From Ridgeia piscesae (taxonomy: Eukaryota > Annelida > Polychaeta > Sabellida > Siboglinidae): DNA of 64,000 bases. Made by a program: the position numbers and the translations under genes. Below are positions 55,301 to 64,000 of the stretch, one piece after another. The stretch's first letter is position 1; each line of letters begins with the position of its first letter. The notes beneath the pieces are model-generated. The model searched no databases and was not told the DNA's origin. It saw nothing but the letters and a program-made list of their open reading frames with translations. The stretch lies in contig JAODUO010000061.1 of NCBI GenBank assembly GCA_025642075.2, positions 615,185 to 679,184 of the forward strand. Direction: 5' to 3'.

Positions 55301-58300
55301 TTCTGTGCGCGATCTTAGCCTAGGTCATACTTCGCTTAGCCTCGGTTATCCAAACGAAAGTTCGTGACTCTCTCGTTTGGTGGTACTACCATGCCAGCTG
55401 TCTCCCTACTTTACTTACGGTTATGCGTACCAAAACACACATCTTATAGTCTTGTTATAGAGTGTTTATTACACGCACTAGTATTTATGAAACTAATTTA
55501 ATAATACTATTATTAATACAAATAATTATTCGAGTGCAACTTTGTTTATCCGGGTTCCGTTTGGTGGCGCGGTTTTGCTGTTTGGTGGCGCCACCGTTTG
55601 CCGTATACGACTCCCTCAACCAAGACGAACGACTCACTTCAAACGTTCGCCTTTTTGCAGATGACTGCCTACTATATCAACCAATTAAATCAGACAATGA
55701 CATTTCTCTCCTCCAAAATGATCTAATCAAACGTGAGGAATGGCAAAACACCTGACTTATGAAATTCAATCCCACCAAATGCTTCACAATGACATTAGCC
55801 TCAAGAAAACCGACACCAAATATTTACACCTTCTGTGGCCAACAACTTAAATCTGTTCAATCACATTGTTATCTTGGTGTACAAATATCAAATACATTAA
55901 ATTGGACAGCACAATGCAACTCAGTCGCTAGGAAAGCACAACAGACTCTAGGAGTCATTAGGAGAAATCTAAACAAATGCCCAACCCACATTAAGTCAAT
56001 AGCCTACACAACCCTTGTCCGACCAATACTTGAATATGCATCAGCATCATGGGATCCACACTGCCTAAAACATATTAAAACCTTAGAAAGAATCCAAAGA
56101 CAAGCTGCCAGATTTTGTACACATACTATTCTAGAGAACCAGGAACAGTAACCCAACTTTTTAAAGACCTCCAGTGGGACACCCTCCAAACAAGAAGAAA
56201 AATTAAAAGACTTAGCATAATATACAAAATGGAACATAACCTTATAGATATCCCGCTAGATCACTATATCCAACACAACACTAGAACCTCACGTAAACCT
56301 CACGACAGTCAGTTCTTGCAAATTAGATACTCTGCAAACATATTTGGAAGCAGCTTCTTCCCAACAACAATTAAGGAATGGAATTCTCTCCCCTCAAACA
56401 CTGTCTCAAGTAAATCACTAAAATCATTTCAGAATAGTTTAATCCAACATTTTAACAATTAAGTCAGATGACCCACCATGCGCACTGGCGTGATGTGTCC
56501 CTAGGACATTTTGCCAGTTAAGATACAGATACAGATACAGATACAGATACAGATACAGATACAGATACAGATACAGATACAGATACAGATACAGATACAG
56601 ATACAGATACAGATACAGATACAAGCTTTGTTTATCCGGGTTCCGTTTGGTGGCGCGGTTTTGCTGTTTGGTGGCGCCACCGTTTGCCGTATACGACTCC
56701 CTCAAACAAGACGAACGACAACAAGTCGCAACGTTCATCGCTAATTTGGCAGTTTTCCAACAAAGAGTGTCTGCTATGCTAAAAGCGCCCCAAAGATTGG
56801 GGGGAATACATCGAATGTGACGAAACAAGTCACTGTCCACCATTCAAGAAATGTCAAAACGTGATGATAAACTTTCATCGAAGGACACGTCGATGTCGTC
56901 GTGGACAACGTCGCAACGCCAACGACTCGAGAACGTGTTCTATCGAAATATTCGACAATAAGCAAGCAGTGGACATCTAGTTACAGTCGAAGCGAATCGC
57001 CACCGGTTGCCGAATCTACTACTGCGGCCACAGCGTCAAGAAGTGACATACACGATGTGACTGATTGACGATGACGATACGCTTACTGCATCTACTGTTA
57101 TTGGCACTGGCCAAACAGGTTCATCACTGGCAGAGGCAGAGGTAGAGGACGAAACCGACCTGTTCTTGAAAACAGTTGCAAAATCATTAATGGGCTTGTT
57201 ATGTGTACTTGATAACGTGGTAATTTCAGTTTTATATTTAAAAATATTACTGTGAACTGGGAAGTACAATTGTAATTTTTATTAATATTTTTTCTATTAT
57301 TAATTAGTGTTATTTTATTGTAATCGTCCATACAGTTTTGATGTTAAATCACACTTATCTTTACGATACACTTAATAAAAAAACCTATTATAACAGTGAA
57401 TGTTGAGCTGTGCTGGCACTATTATAAGTGATAGGTGTATTTAACAATAACATATTATTTGTATGTTGTGTTTCAGCTGTACTTGTTGATGGTAACTTTA
57501 GAGGACACGTTGACTTGAAATTAAGCTGCTATATAGTGTATTTGCAAACAACTGGGGTGAGGTACTGTTATTAATTTAAAATAATTCAGTGCAATTAATT
57601 AATGTATTTGTCACTAGGTGTTTTATTGCAGTTGTTTTTATTGTTTTAATATTATATTACAATTACTTTTTAGCTTTACAACCGTAATCGATTATATTGA
57701 AACTGTTGTTTGTTTACTTAAATAAAATGAAAATTGCATGTTAATCATTGTTTGCATGGCTAAAATTATCACATATTTCCCTACAAGTGAAATATGTTGT
57801 GTGATTCTGTGGCATTACTCTAAGTGGATAGTGTGTTTCTTTGGAAATCTCTACTGTACTGAATTAGACTTACTAGGTACATTTTGAGTATCTTGATTGA
57901 TATCGAAGAATTCTTGTATCGAACCAGCACTACTTCTGTTACATACTGTGCTTCTACTGGGAACTATGTTCTATGTGAATATTAGATGTACAACGTAAGT
58001 ATCGAGTATCGAACAAATTCAGGTATCGATCAGTATCGAACAAAACCTGGTATCGAACCAGCACTACCTTCAACATTTCAGCATGAATGGAGTCTGTGCC
58101 TGGGGCTTTGCCACTATTCATAGCTTTGATAGCGGTTTTGACTTCCACTTCTGTTGGGGGTCTGGTGTCGATGTTGAGGTCATCTCACGCTGGTGGGGGG
58201 TCGGCGGGTTTATCTAGTTGGGGGTGGTGAAGAAGTGAAGAAGTGAAGTCCTGAACTAAATACATGGCGCAGCCTAAGTACATGTATGGGGCAGATTAGG

Positions 58301-60972
58301 GAAACACATCTAGCCTAAATTTATGACGTCTTAGGCTTTCGACGAGTTATCGCCCGCTATGACTCGTTAAGAAGCTCTATGTAACCGGATAGTTACCCTG
58401 ACGTTACCATAAGCATGCGAATAACGTTGAGTCTTGATTTACCTCTGGATGGGTAACCCCGTTAACCATCAAGCGACTGTATGATGAAAGACTGCCATAT
58501 GTTATAAAATGAAAATACATTACAGTAGTTAATGAATTAATGTTCATTCGTATACAATTATATTCTACTGCAATTCATAAGCGACTGTTGTTGTTTCTTT
58601 CTGTATCAGGTGCAGGTGGCCTCAGACCTGGAACTCTGGTTGTTGCTGAAGACAGCAAGATACTCGTGATGGAAATGACGCTGTCCGCGAGATACAAGAC
58701 ACCAAGACCAATCATCACTGGAGGAGGTAAGTAACATGACACAATAACATTGTGTTTGACAAGTTGACAATGATCTAATTTAACAAGATGCACATTGGGA
58801 TCATACTATGTGGAATAAATTAGTTATATAATTCCATAGAATGTTCTATTTGTATTCACAATATGGTGAACAAAGGTTTACATGACTGGTTATTGAATGC
58901 ATTATTTATGAAGACTGGTCAATGTAAAAAGCAGTGCACAACCTTTTGTTGGGTATCGTATCCTGATTGTACTTTGTGCTGTAACCTGTTTTTTCCAAGT
59001 GTTTTCTTCAGTGTCACATTAACAAATACACCACACCATGTGTTTGGCTTCAACGTCGTCTGTGTGGCACATGTTCAACCCACTGAAATCACACCTAAGA
59101 AAGAATCGGGAAATAGAAGAAAAAGACAAAGAATTTCCTTTTGTTCGACCTGTACTTAATACATTATATCCATGTGAAAAGTAATACAAATTATACATTA
59201 ACTTATTTTATACATGGTATAATATATGACATTTGAATAAAAATAAAAGAATGGTCAGGAGACCCTCTAAGACAGTAATAGTTACCATCAAGGAGCCACC
59301 CATATAAAAAACTTTAACATTAGTAAACATATCACCCAAATCAAATTAATCCCAAATATATTAAATATACATGTTAACAAGTATGTAATGTGGCTTACAT
59401 GGTTATTGAGTCTATATAACACAATTTATGTTTTGTATGAAGTTGAATATAGTTAACAGGTGGTTGGTTTTTCTTAGGTTTGCAAACATATGTAGCAGTT
59501 TTGCCTTGTACGTATTACTTGATAACTTTGTAAAAGGTAAAGTTTCACAGTAAAGTTTGCTAAACTGTATGTGGAATGTCATTTAGTGAAAGTGGAAGAT
59601 TAAGACTAAGGCATTTCTTTGCAAAATCGTCCTTGTACCTACTAATACATACATAATATTTTAATTGTGGTAACATAGGGATGTCACTTTCTTTTAACAA
59701 GTTGTCTTTTTGTAGAGTGGTTCTGGGTGGGAAATATAATTACTTAAGGTAATAAATATCAGGGCGTTTTTAGGTTTAAATATTATGTTTGACTGAAAAC
59801 ACCATGCCATGATGCAATAATTAATGTGTGGCAATATTAATAAATTATTTTAAAATAAATTATGAGCGGCAAAACATATTTCAGTTTGTTTAAGACACCA
59901 ATTTGTTTAGAACAAACATTTGGTATTTGTTTCAGTGTGTTTTCCAGTTTAGATTTGTATGTATAATTAAACCCAAATAATGAATACCTTGACTTGTTCA
60001 ACATTTGCATTGTTCAAAGATAGTGTTTTATATTTACTTCAATTTTTAAATAGCATGTATTTAGATTAAGTTATGTTTAGTGATAATTTATTTATTATAA
60101 GACATTCATTTATTTTATGAGCTCAGAATTTATGAAAGATTTTAAAGTATCATCATTTATATTACCACTGAAAATATTTAATATATTTGATACAGTTGTG
60201 TCATTAGCATAAATGATTAAATTGGACATTTTCCTGGCTTGTGCCATCTAATTTTTAACGGGGTCCTAAGATTAAGCCCTATGGTACACCTGTTGGTATT
60301 TATAACATATTCTATTTTATATTGTAAAATTCCATATAATTTTATTGTCTACAATTTGTTAAATTTGTACAAAGTATCCCGTAATATTTCAATTTGTAAA
60401 CAATAATGAAGTGAGCAATGATATCAAAGGCTTTGGAAAGATCCATATAAATAATAATGTGTATTTCATACTCATCCAGTTGTGTTGTTATTCTATATAT
60501 TCATTCTAATGCTGCATGTTCGGTTGAATGCTTAGGTCGAAAACTACACCGATGGTCAAAAAACGTTTGAGTCTTTTAAATAGGATTGTAATTGGTCAAA
60601 AAATATTTGTACAAAACATTTGAAACAGCTGGTAGGCTCACCTTTTTGTCGATAAGAATTACTTTTGCAATTGTTCATTCATCCGGGGAGATTCCTGTTG
60701 TTAATACTTAACAGTTTTGTTAATAGAGTTAAAAATTTTATTACTGCAGGTTCAAGCATTTTTAGGAATTTGGTAGAGAGACCATCATATCCAGAGATAC
60801 TATTGTGAACACTGAACACGTGTCATTTGCTAACTGCTATAATATATGATTGTAGTTGCGAATAAAGCTGTCACAGTGGACGAAGTGTATGGCTTTGTGT
60901 ACTGGAGTGACGCAGCTTACTATAAGGTGAGACGGTCGCGACTCGATGGCTCCAACAAGGCGACCATCTACG
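44983..60972 (+). CDS. LDL-receptor class B (YWTD) beta-propeller protein, LRP5/6-like, first three exons
   Basis: Exons 44983-45097, 58610-58726 and 60856-60972 join in phase 1 each time (donors all G/GTAAGT), giving 116 residues plus one base. A signal peptide is followed at once by propeller sequence (TLVVAEDSKILVMEM; VYGFVYWSDAAYYKVRRSRL; DGSNKATIYG). The Y-W-S-D and R-x-x-L-D-G-S motifs define LDL-receptor class B repeats. Opening with a propeller and no LDLa repeats recalls LRP5/6, Wnt co-receptors at the cell surface; other YWTD proteins remain possible. The gene continues to the right of the window. Confidence 0.8.
45433..45498. repeat. (TA)n tract
   Basis: About 33 TA dinucleotides in LRP intron 1. 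Confidence 0.97.
45820..46800 (-). mobile_element. Ty3/gypsy-type LTR retrotransposon relic: integrase region
   Basis: On the minus strand, 46248-46030 encodes TGEIERQNALLLKLIQIAHA and YRIIEHPTTGKSHMELLLGR, the core and C-terminal part of a gypsy integrase. An upstream frame (46553-46311) ends near PWRDLAVDIMDLL, the usual start of the integrase core. Downstream frames continue through the C-terminal domain to about 45830. The frames are out of register with stops between, so the element is dead. No LTR, protease or reverse transcriptase was seen nearby. Confidence 0.8.
46895..47915 (-). mobile_element. LINE 3' fragment with long duplicated 3' UTR
   Basis: At 47911-47729 the minus strand encodes FKRTENVHNHNLRNCNGYYI, NRKFTINYSGPVFWNTLPQQ and LRKL, the extreme C-terminus of a CR1-type ORF2. 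About 800 bases of A+T-rich 3' UTR follow, with internal duplications (47102-47205 repeated at 47501-47597; the CTTATAAATGCCTAA block three times, 47608-47690). It ends in an AATTC-rich tail at 46905-46925. Confidence 0.75.
47945..48725 (+). mobile_element. Outer LINE, left part: endonuclease piece joined to a reverse-transcriptase piece
   Basis: The frame at 48046-48792 starts in the endonuclease domain (ILACVYHPPG just upstream in the same strand; VILSGDFNQFKDTFVRRYYG; ELGTSDHKMVLLVPEW, with G-D-F-N and S-D-H motifs). It then jumps to reverse-transcriptase motifs GVPQRTLSGPTHFLVHINDL and YKYINDSSIYL (Y-x-D-D replaced by YINDSS). The region between has been deleted. The right part resumes at 51176. 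Confidence 0.8.
48725..51175 (+). mobile_element. Inner LINE inserted into the outer LINE
   Basis: About 2.45 kb. A 5' leader is followed by VTYTRQELFASNNAAVSDGK (48921 onward), the pre-RT linker DADALRNDITSVCSDMCAS, NMFRLLRSLDGQRVQQQTEF, then SLGEGVMPKSLKHAIVRPLL and ENVVALRIMTHVSDQQMVEC. After a deletion of the catalytic core (about 50100) come RPTKERVVNAIITPRLDYCN and TRTKAGDCSFAVVSASLWNN. Frameshifts are frequent. The 3' end is GTGGCGCTATACCAAATAAA then ATTATTATTA. The endonuclease domain is also missing. CR1/L2-type. Confidence 0.85.
51176..52018 (+). mobile_element. Outer LINE, right part: reverse-transcriptase C-terminus and 3' UTR
   Basis: Starts YIYKVLGVTTSPDLIWNAQ-like sequence at about 51235, a TAA stop, then MIYQLERAGINQNDLIRIYV, SVIRPVVEYACHVWHTNLPK and YLSDNIGIIH. 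The 3' UTR runs to AATAATAAATTTATCTTATC at about 52015. Same family as 36950-37475. Confidence 0.82.
52240..52334. repeat. (TA)n tract
   Basis: About 47 TA dinucleotides. Confidence 0.98.
52340..54258. other. LRP intron 1 DNA without recognised content
   Basis: A+T-rich, no domain or repeat array recognised. Open frames of up to 107 codons have no support. Confidence 0.5.
54259..54921 (-). mobile_element. RTE-like LINE reverse transcriptase, 3' part of the interrupted copy
   Basis: On the minus strand: SKVFSRILLGRIDTSIDKKL, RQEQVGFRKRIRCTDQMFAL, then YTNFIDFKKAFDSIHHDTLW (the F-x-D-x-x-K-A-F-D motif) and NGSFEWFPVK, after which the frame is lost. Upstream pieces RVQSELFKSIWDKETIPNDW lie between 54760 and 54905 with stops. 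The frame continues across the inserted element to 58067. Confidence 0.85.
54990..55112. repeat. Subterminal TTCGATACC repeats of the hAT-like element
   Basis: At least ten copies of the 6- to 9-base core (C/T)TCGATA(C/T)C, several at exact 9-base spacing between 55040 and 55100. The right end has GTATCGA copies at 57997-58055. Confidence 0.85.
55540..55633. repeat. 94-bp direct repeat, left copy (LINE target duplication)
   Basis: Starts CTTTGTTTATCCGGGTTCCG and ends CAAGACGAACGAC. It differs from the copy at 56626-56719 at a single base (CTCAAC versus CTCAAA). Confidence 0.95.
55634..56625 (+). mobile_element. 5'-truncated LINE inside the hAT-like element
   Basis: Starts within the reverse transcriptase at VRLFADDCLLYQPIK (F-A-D-D active-site box). 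A TGA at 55753 replaces an expected Trp codon. It then reads MKFNPTKCFTMTLASRKPTP, SIAYTTLVRPILEYASASWD and, after a frameshift near 56140, YYSREPGTVTQLFKDLQWDT and IFGSSFFPTTIKEWNSLPSN. It ends at the TAA at 56460, then a 60-base 3' UTR and a (GATACA) tail. Few lesions, so the copy is young. Confidence 0.9.
56519..56624. repeat. (GATACA)n tail
   Basis: About 17 perfect hexamers, the 3' tail of the nested LINE. Confidence 0.97.
56626..56719. repeat. 94-bp direct repeat, right copy
   Basis: Begins immediately after the hexamer tail and matches 55540-55633 with one mismatch. Confidence 0.95.
58067..58255 (-). mobile_element. RTE-like LINE, 5' part of the interrupted copy
   Basis: The minus strand reads DDLNIDTRPPTEVEVKTAIK then AMNSGKAPGTDSIHAEMLK, the usual opening of RTE-type reverse transcriptases (K-A-x-G-x-D). 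The codon run stops exactly at the hAT-like element's edge and resumes at 54921. Confidence 0.85.
58256..58609. other. End of LRP intron 1, nothing recognised
   Basis: Unique sequence leading to the exon 2 acceptor. Confidence 0.5.
58610..58726 (+). CDS. LRP-like gene exon 2: start of beta-propeller
   Basis: The acceptor TTTCTGTATCAG (or the in-frame alternative six bases on, TGCAG/GT) opens GLRPGTLVVAEDSKILVMEM, then TLSARYKTPRPIITGGG, ending at G/GTAAGT. It is 117 bases, the same size and phase as exon 3. Confidence 0.8.
59220..60810 (-). mobile_element. Decayed LINE reverse transcriptase, antisense in LRP intron 2
   Basis: Minus-strand frames with stops read SGYDGLSTKFLKMLEPAVIK at about 60800, ITTQLDEYEIHIIIYMDLSK followed by AFDI (F/M-D-L-S-K-A-F-D motif) near 60440, a G-V-P-x-G motif near 60280 and YANDTT (Y-A-D-D box with Asn) near 60210. 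The rest to 59220 is A+T-rich 3' sequence. CR1/Jockey-type. Confidence 0.8.
60856..60972 (+). CDS. LRP-like gene exon 3: first YWTD-type repeat
   Basis: Follows GATTGTAG and reads VANKAVTVDEVYGFVYWSDA, then AYYKVRRSRLDGSNKATIY, a classic LDL-receptor class B repeat. The donor is TACG/GTAAGT. Confidence 0.87.
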
Positions 60973-61089
60973 GTAAGTTGAGTTGTGTTACAGATCAGAT
61001 GGTGTGGTGCAATCTTTTATTTAAAAAAAACACTCAGTAGTGTTAACAAATAATATCGGGGTTAACAGTTTTGGTACGAAAAGGGGCAC

Positions 61090-61286
61090 AGTGGTTGTGT
61101 ATGTGGTGGGACAGGGTGGTGTGGTGTGATGTGGTGTGGTGTGTTATGTTGAGTTCAGTTCAGTTCAGTTCAGTTGTGGTGTGTGTGGTGTGGTGTGGTG
61201 TGGTGTGGTGGTGGTGTGGTGTGGTGTGGTGTGGGGTGGGTGTGGTGTGGGGTGCGGTGTGGTGCGGTGTGTGTGTGGGACAGTTT

Positions 61287-61336
<50 letters not shown>
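61090..61336. repeat. (GTGGT)n and (TA)n tract
   Basis: GTGGT-type repeats with a short GTTCA run (61149-61175), then TA from 61288, in LRP intron 3. Confidence 0.93.
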
Positions 61337-61339
<3 letters not shown>

Positions 61340-61443
61340 TAATCTTTTATACTTACGTCACACATACATAGGAGGTAATATTTGAAAATATGAAGTAACT
61401 TCATAAAATGTTAAAGTTTACAAAACCCATAAATTGTCAATTT

Positions 61444-61945
61444 TTGCTATATATTGATTGAAGGGTTAACGTTCCGTTCTCAGTGTACTATATGCTTGTT
61501 TGATATGTATTAATTTTAGTAAATATATACAAACATTAATAAAACAAATATTTGACGGATATAATTAGCCATATGTACATTTGTTAAATGCGCGCTGTCA
61601 ATTTGTGTATCTGCATATATATTTACCTTGTTATTATTATCATTGTATTGGATTTTGGATATACCAGGTCGAGCGTTAAAGTAATAGTGCTGCAGAATAA
61701 GGTAAACTAATAATACTACTAGATTCACACCGGTCTCCCGTACAGTGGCATCTAAGCATATAGGTTTAAGGAGACCGAATTGATATATATTATTTATTAC
61801 AATATCATAACAATATTGTAGTATGTGGTGTGTAAAGGTATTACAGACAATGTTCCAATTAGACATAATTGGAAAATCAGTTACATACAAATATTCAGCC
61901 GGGCTCCTGTCAGTAATGTTATATCCATGGGTCTCCTATGCATTA
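61444..61945. repeat. Duplicated 0.5-kb segment, copy 1
   Basis: From TTTGCTATATATTGATTGAA through the CCGGTCTCCCGTAC and AAGGAGACCGAAT blocks to GGTCTCCTATGCATTATTTA, this matches 62330-62845 with small indels throughout. Confidence 0.92.
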
Positions 61946-61960
61946 TTTAAGCTTTAACTC

Positions 61961-61963
<3 letters not shown>

Positions 61964-62024
<61 letters not shown>
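61964..62024. repeat. (TA)n tract
   Basis: TA run between the two copies of the duplicated segment. Confidence 0.97.
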
Positions 62025-62027
<3 letters not shown>

Positions 62028-62039
62028 GTTTACTTATGA

Positions 62040-62310
62040 TACATTATGCATATAGCACCGCGTACGGGAGACCGCTGTTTTAAAGAGACCGGAGCCGGTC
62101 TCCTTAAAGTTTTGATGTGTGATTGCATAATTAATGAATTTTATTTAATGATTTTCCTTGTTAGTGGAGATAGTTTATATATAAAGGAATTAACTTATGC
62201 AATTATTATAAACTTTGTTTTATATTTTGATTGGTTTTGAGCACATTTATTGCAGACAGTTGTATATATTTATGTGCATAAGGCGCCGCGTACGGGACCC
62301 CGGCAGATAG
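62040..62310. repeat. Inverted GGTCTCCCGTAC motifs
   Basis: ACCGCGTACGGGAGACCG (about 62057) and GCCGCGTACGGGACC (about 62284) are reverse complements of motifs in the flanking copies. AGACCGGAGCCGGTCT (62086-62101) is a near-perfect palindrome. Probably remains of an inverted-repeat element. Confidence 0.6.
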
Positions 62311-62329
62311 GTGCTTACAGTTTAAACGT

Positions 62330-62845
62330 TTTGCTATATATTGATTGAAGGGTTAACGTTCCGTTCTCAGTGTACTATATGCTTGTTTGATGTGTATTAA
62401 TTTTAGTAAATATATACAAACATTAATAAAACAAATATTTGACGGATCTCATAGCCATACGTTGTACATTTGTTAAATGCGGCGCTGTCAATTTGTGTAT
62501 CTGCATATATATTTACCTTGTTATTATTATCATTGTATTGGATTTTGGATATACCAGGTCGGCGTTAAATATATAGTACTGCAAATAAGTATAACTAAAA
62601 ATTAACTTTAGATTACACACCGGTCTCCCGTACGCGGCATCTAAGCATATAGGTTTTAAGGAGACCGAATTTTGTGCATATATATTATTTATTACAATAT
62701 CATAACAATAGTGTAGTATGTGGTGTGTATTGGTATTACAGACAATGTTCCAAATAGACATAATTGGAAAATCAGTTACATACAAATATTCAGCCGGTCT
62801 CCTGTAGGCAGTCGTATATGCACTGGTCTCCCTATGCAGCATTTA
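62330..62845. repeat. Duplicated 0.5-kb segment, copy 2
   Basis: Second copy of 61444-61945. Here the motif reads CCGGTCTCCCGTACGCGGC, better preserved than in copy 1. It is also followed by a long TA tract. Confidence 0.92.
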
Positions 62846-62846
62846 G

Positions 62847-62849
<3 letters not shown>

Positions 62850-62910
<61 letters not shown>

Positions 62911-62917
62911 GTATATT

Positions 62918-62994
<77 letters not shown>

Positions 62995-62995
62995 A
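62850..62995. repeat. (TA)n / (TG)n tract
   Basis: TA runs with GTATAT interruptions, ending in about 9 TG. Confidence 0.97.
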
Positions 62996-62999
62996 ATAT

Positions 63000-63640
63000 A
63001 ATACTGCAACTATGTCATCTACCATCTGACTTACAAAGGCCAGTGATCAGTTATGTCAGTGACATATAAACCACTCATAACATTACTGACGCAATAGAAA
63101 TGTGTGTATGTCAACTAATTTTTGGTTACATCGCCAAGGCTAAACATCCTATCCATACAGTTTTGTACCGTTATGCACATCATGTTTCAGTATATGTATA
63201 TCAAAGTTGCCACACATGAATATAGTTTTCTTAGTCGTGATTTGAATAAACATGCGTCAATGGTATCACAGGACAAATACATGAAATCCAGGTGCTCTAT
63301 ATACATAGATAATGACAACATGTCTATTGTTGGTCAACATTAACTCTAATAATTCAAATATATCCTTAACTCAACACAATAGAGCAATTAAGACCATTAT
63401 GGGCGTATAAGGCCACACCATCTCCTTGTTTATAATATTTATAATTCATGACAGTGTGAACAAATGTATAACCCTTTAGTTGAAACCAAGAAATGTGAAC
63501 GTACTGAGGCCTTGTTTGAGAAATAGCAATGATGAGAAATCAATATTAAGTGTATTAATAAATTATTTAATTACAAGTGATGTCTACATTTGCACTCAAA
63601 CTGTGTGCAAATAAAATTAACGAAACTACTAAAATTACTA
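63000..63640. other. LRP intron 3 DNA without recognised content
   Basis: No feature seen. Confidence 0.5.
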
Positions 63641-63646
63641 TGTGAC

Positions 63647-63677
63647 ATGTGTGTGTGTGTGTGTGTGTGCGTGCGTG

Positions 63678-63712
<35 letters not shown>

Positions 63713-64000
63713 ATGCGTGTGCGTGTGTGGATGTGTCTGAATGTGTATGTTTGTTTTGTGGCTGATTGTGTGTATGTGGCTGATTGTGTGTGTATGTATG
63801 TATGTATGTATGTATGTGTGTAGTGTGTGTGTGTGTGTGTGTGCGTGGGTGCGTGGGTGCGTGGTGTGTGTGTGTGTGTGTGTGGTGTGGTGTGGTGTGG
63901 GTGTGGATGTGTCTGAATGTGTATGTTTGTTTTGTGGCTGATTGTGTGTGTGTGCACGCGCGTGTGTGTATGTGTATGGTGTGTGGGGGGTGGGGGGTGG
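63647..64000. repeat. (TG)n / (GTGC)n compound repeat
   Basis: TG, GTGC, TATG and GGTG runs. A block GTGGATGTGTCTGAATGTGT followed by ATGTTTGTTTTGTGGCTGAT occurs at about 63726 and again at 63902. Confidence 0.93.

Larger units (their letters stand above)
54922..58066. mobile_element. hAT-like DNA element (non-autonomous), with a LINE nested inside
   Basis: The 16-base terminal inverted repeats are TAGTGCTGGTTCGATA at 54922 and its exact complement ending at 58066. They are flanked by an 8-bp target duplication, CCTTTAAC (54914-54921) and CCTTCAAC (58067-58074, one change). An 8-bp duplication is the hallmark of hAT elements. Subterminal regions are full of TTCGATAC-type motifs. No transposase is recognisable, so it is probably non-autonomous. 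A further end-like sequence (GTATCGAACCAGCACTA at about 57916-57932) lies inside the right end. Confidence 0.8.

Overview
The window is animal (metazoan) nuclear DNA: intron-split genes with GT/AG junctions, about 60% A+T outside one CpG-rich island, very abundant microsatellites and minisatellites, and many decayed non-LTR retrotransposons. The retroelement style (3' ends reading GGCGC..A..AATAAATATTATTATTA), a diverged Mab-21-like gene and an Ig-domain muscle-type protein fit a marine lophotrochozoan, most likely a mollusc. That assignment is inference; no species-specific marker was seen.

Three host genes are supported. (1) Minus strand, 23,937 down past the left edge: the 5' part of a large muscle/cytoskeletal Ig-domain gene (titin / UNC-89-obscurin / palladin type). 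Fifteen coding exons can be joined in phase to at least 1,473 residues: a Ser/Tyr/Arg-rich disordered head of about 690 residues, then I-set Ig domains, interrupted by a Glu/Lys-rich (KEKE-like) linker. Its start lies in a CpG-rich block carrying a perfect MEF2-type site one base from a CAGCTG E-box. (2) Minus strand, 35,259-33,279: a Mab-21-like gene of two exons, disabled by several frameshifts and an in-frame stop, with a LINE 3' end lying against its C-terminal part. (3) Plus strand, 44,983 to beyond 60,972: the first three coding exons of a secreted or membrane protein with a signal peptide followed directly by an LDL-receptor class B (YWTD-type) beta-propeller, as in LRP5/6-like receptors. 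Its first intron is 13.5 kb and is full of nested transposons.

Layout: 1-24,100 Ig gene with minisatellites, a SINE-like pair and a hairpin in its introns; 24,100-24,860 CpG-rich upstream region; 24,880-33,280 an almost continuous satellite zone (38-bp minisatellite, about 1.9 kb of nearly purine-only GA-type repeats, CACGTA, GAT, TA, TTGAC and TTA arrays); 33,279-35,300 Mab-21-like relic; 35,600-44,900 a palindromic MITE-like element, LINE fragments and otherwise plain A+T-rich DNA; 45,100-58,600 LRP intron 1 with a gypsy integrase relic, a LINE nested inside another LINE, and an RTE-like LINE interrupted by a hAT-like element that itself contains a LINE flanked by 94-bp direct repeats; 58,610-60,972 LRP exons 2 and 3 with an antisense LINE relic between; 61,000-64,000 duplicated repeats and TA/TG tracts.

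No rRNA gene, tRNA gene, CRISPR array or bacterial-type operon was seen. No plainly new molecular system is encoded here. The most informative observations are the nested transposon chronology with its unusual 94-bp duplication, the MEF2/E-box pair, and the palindromic MITE with CRE-like sites.
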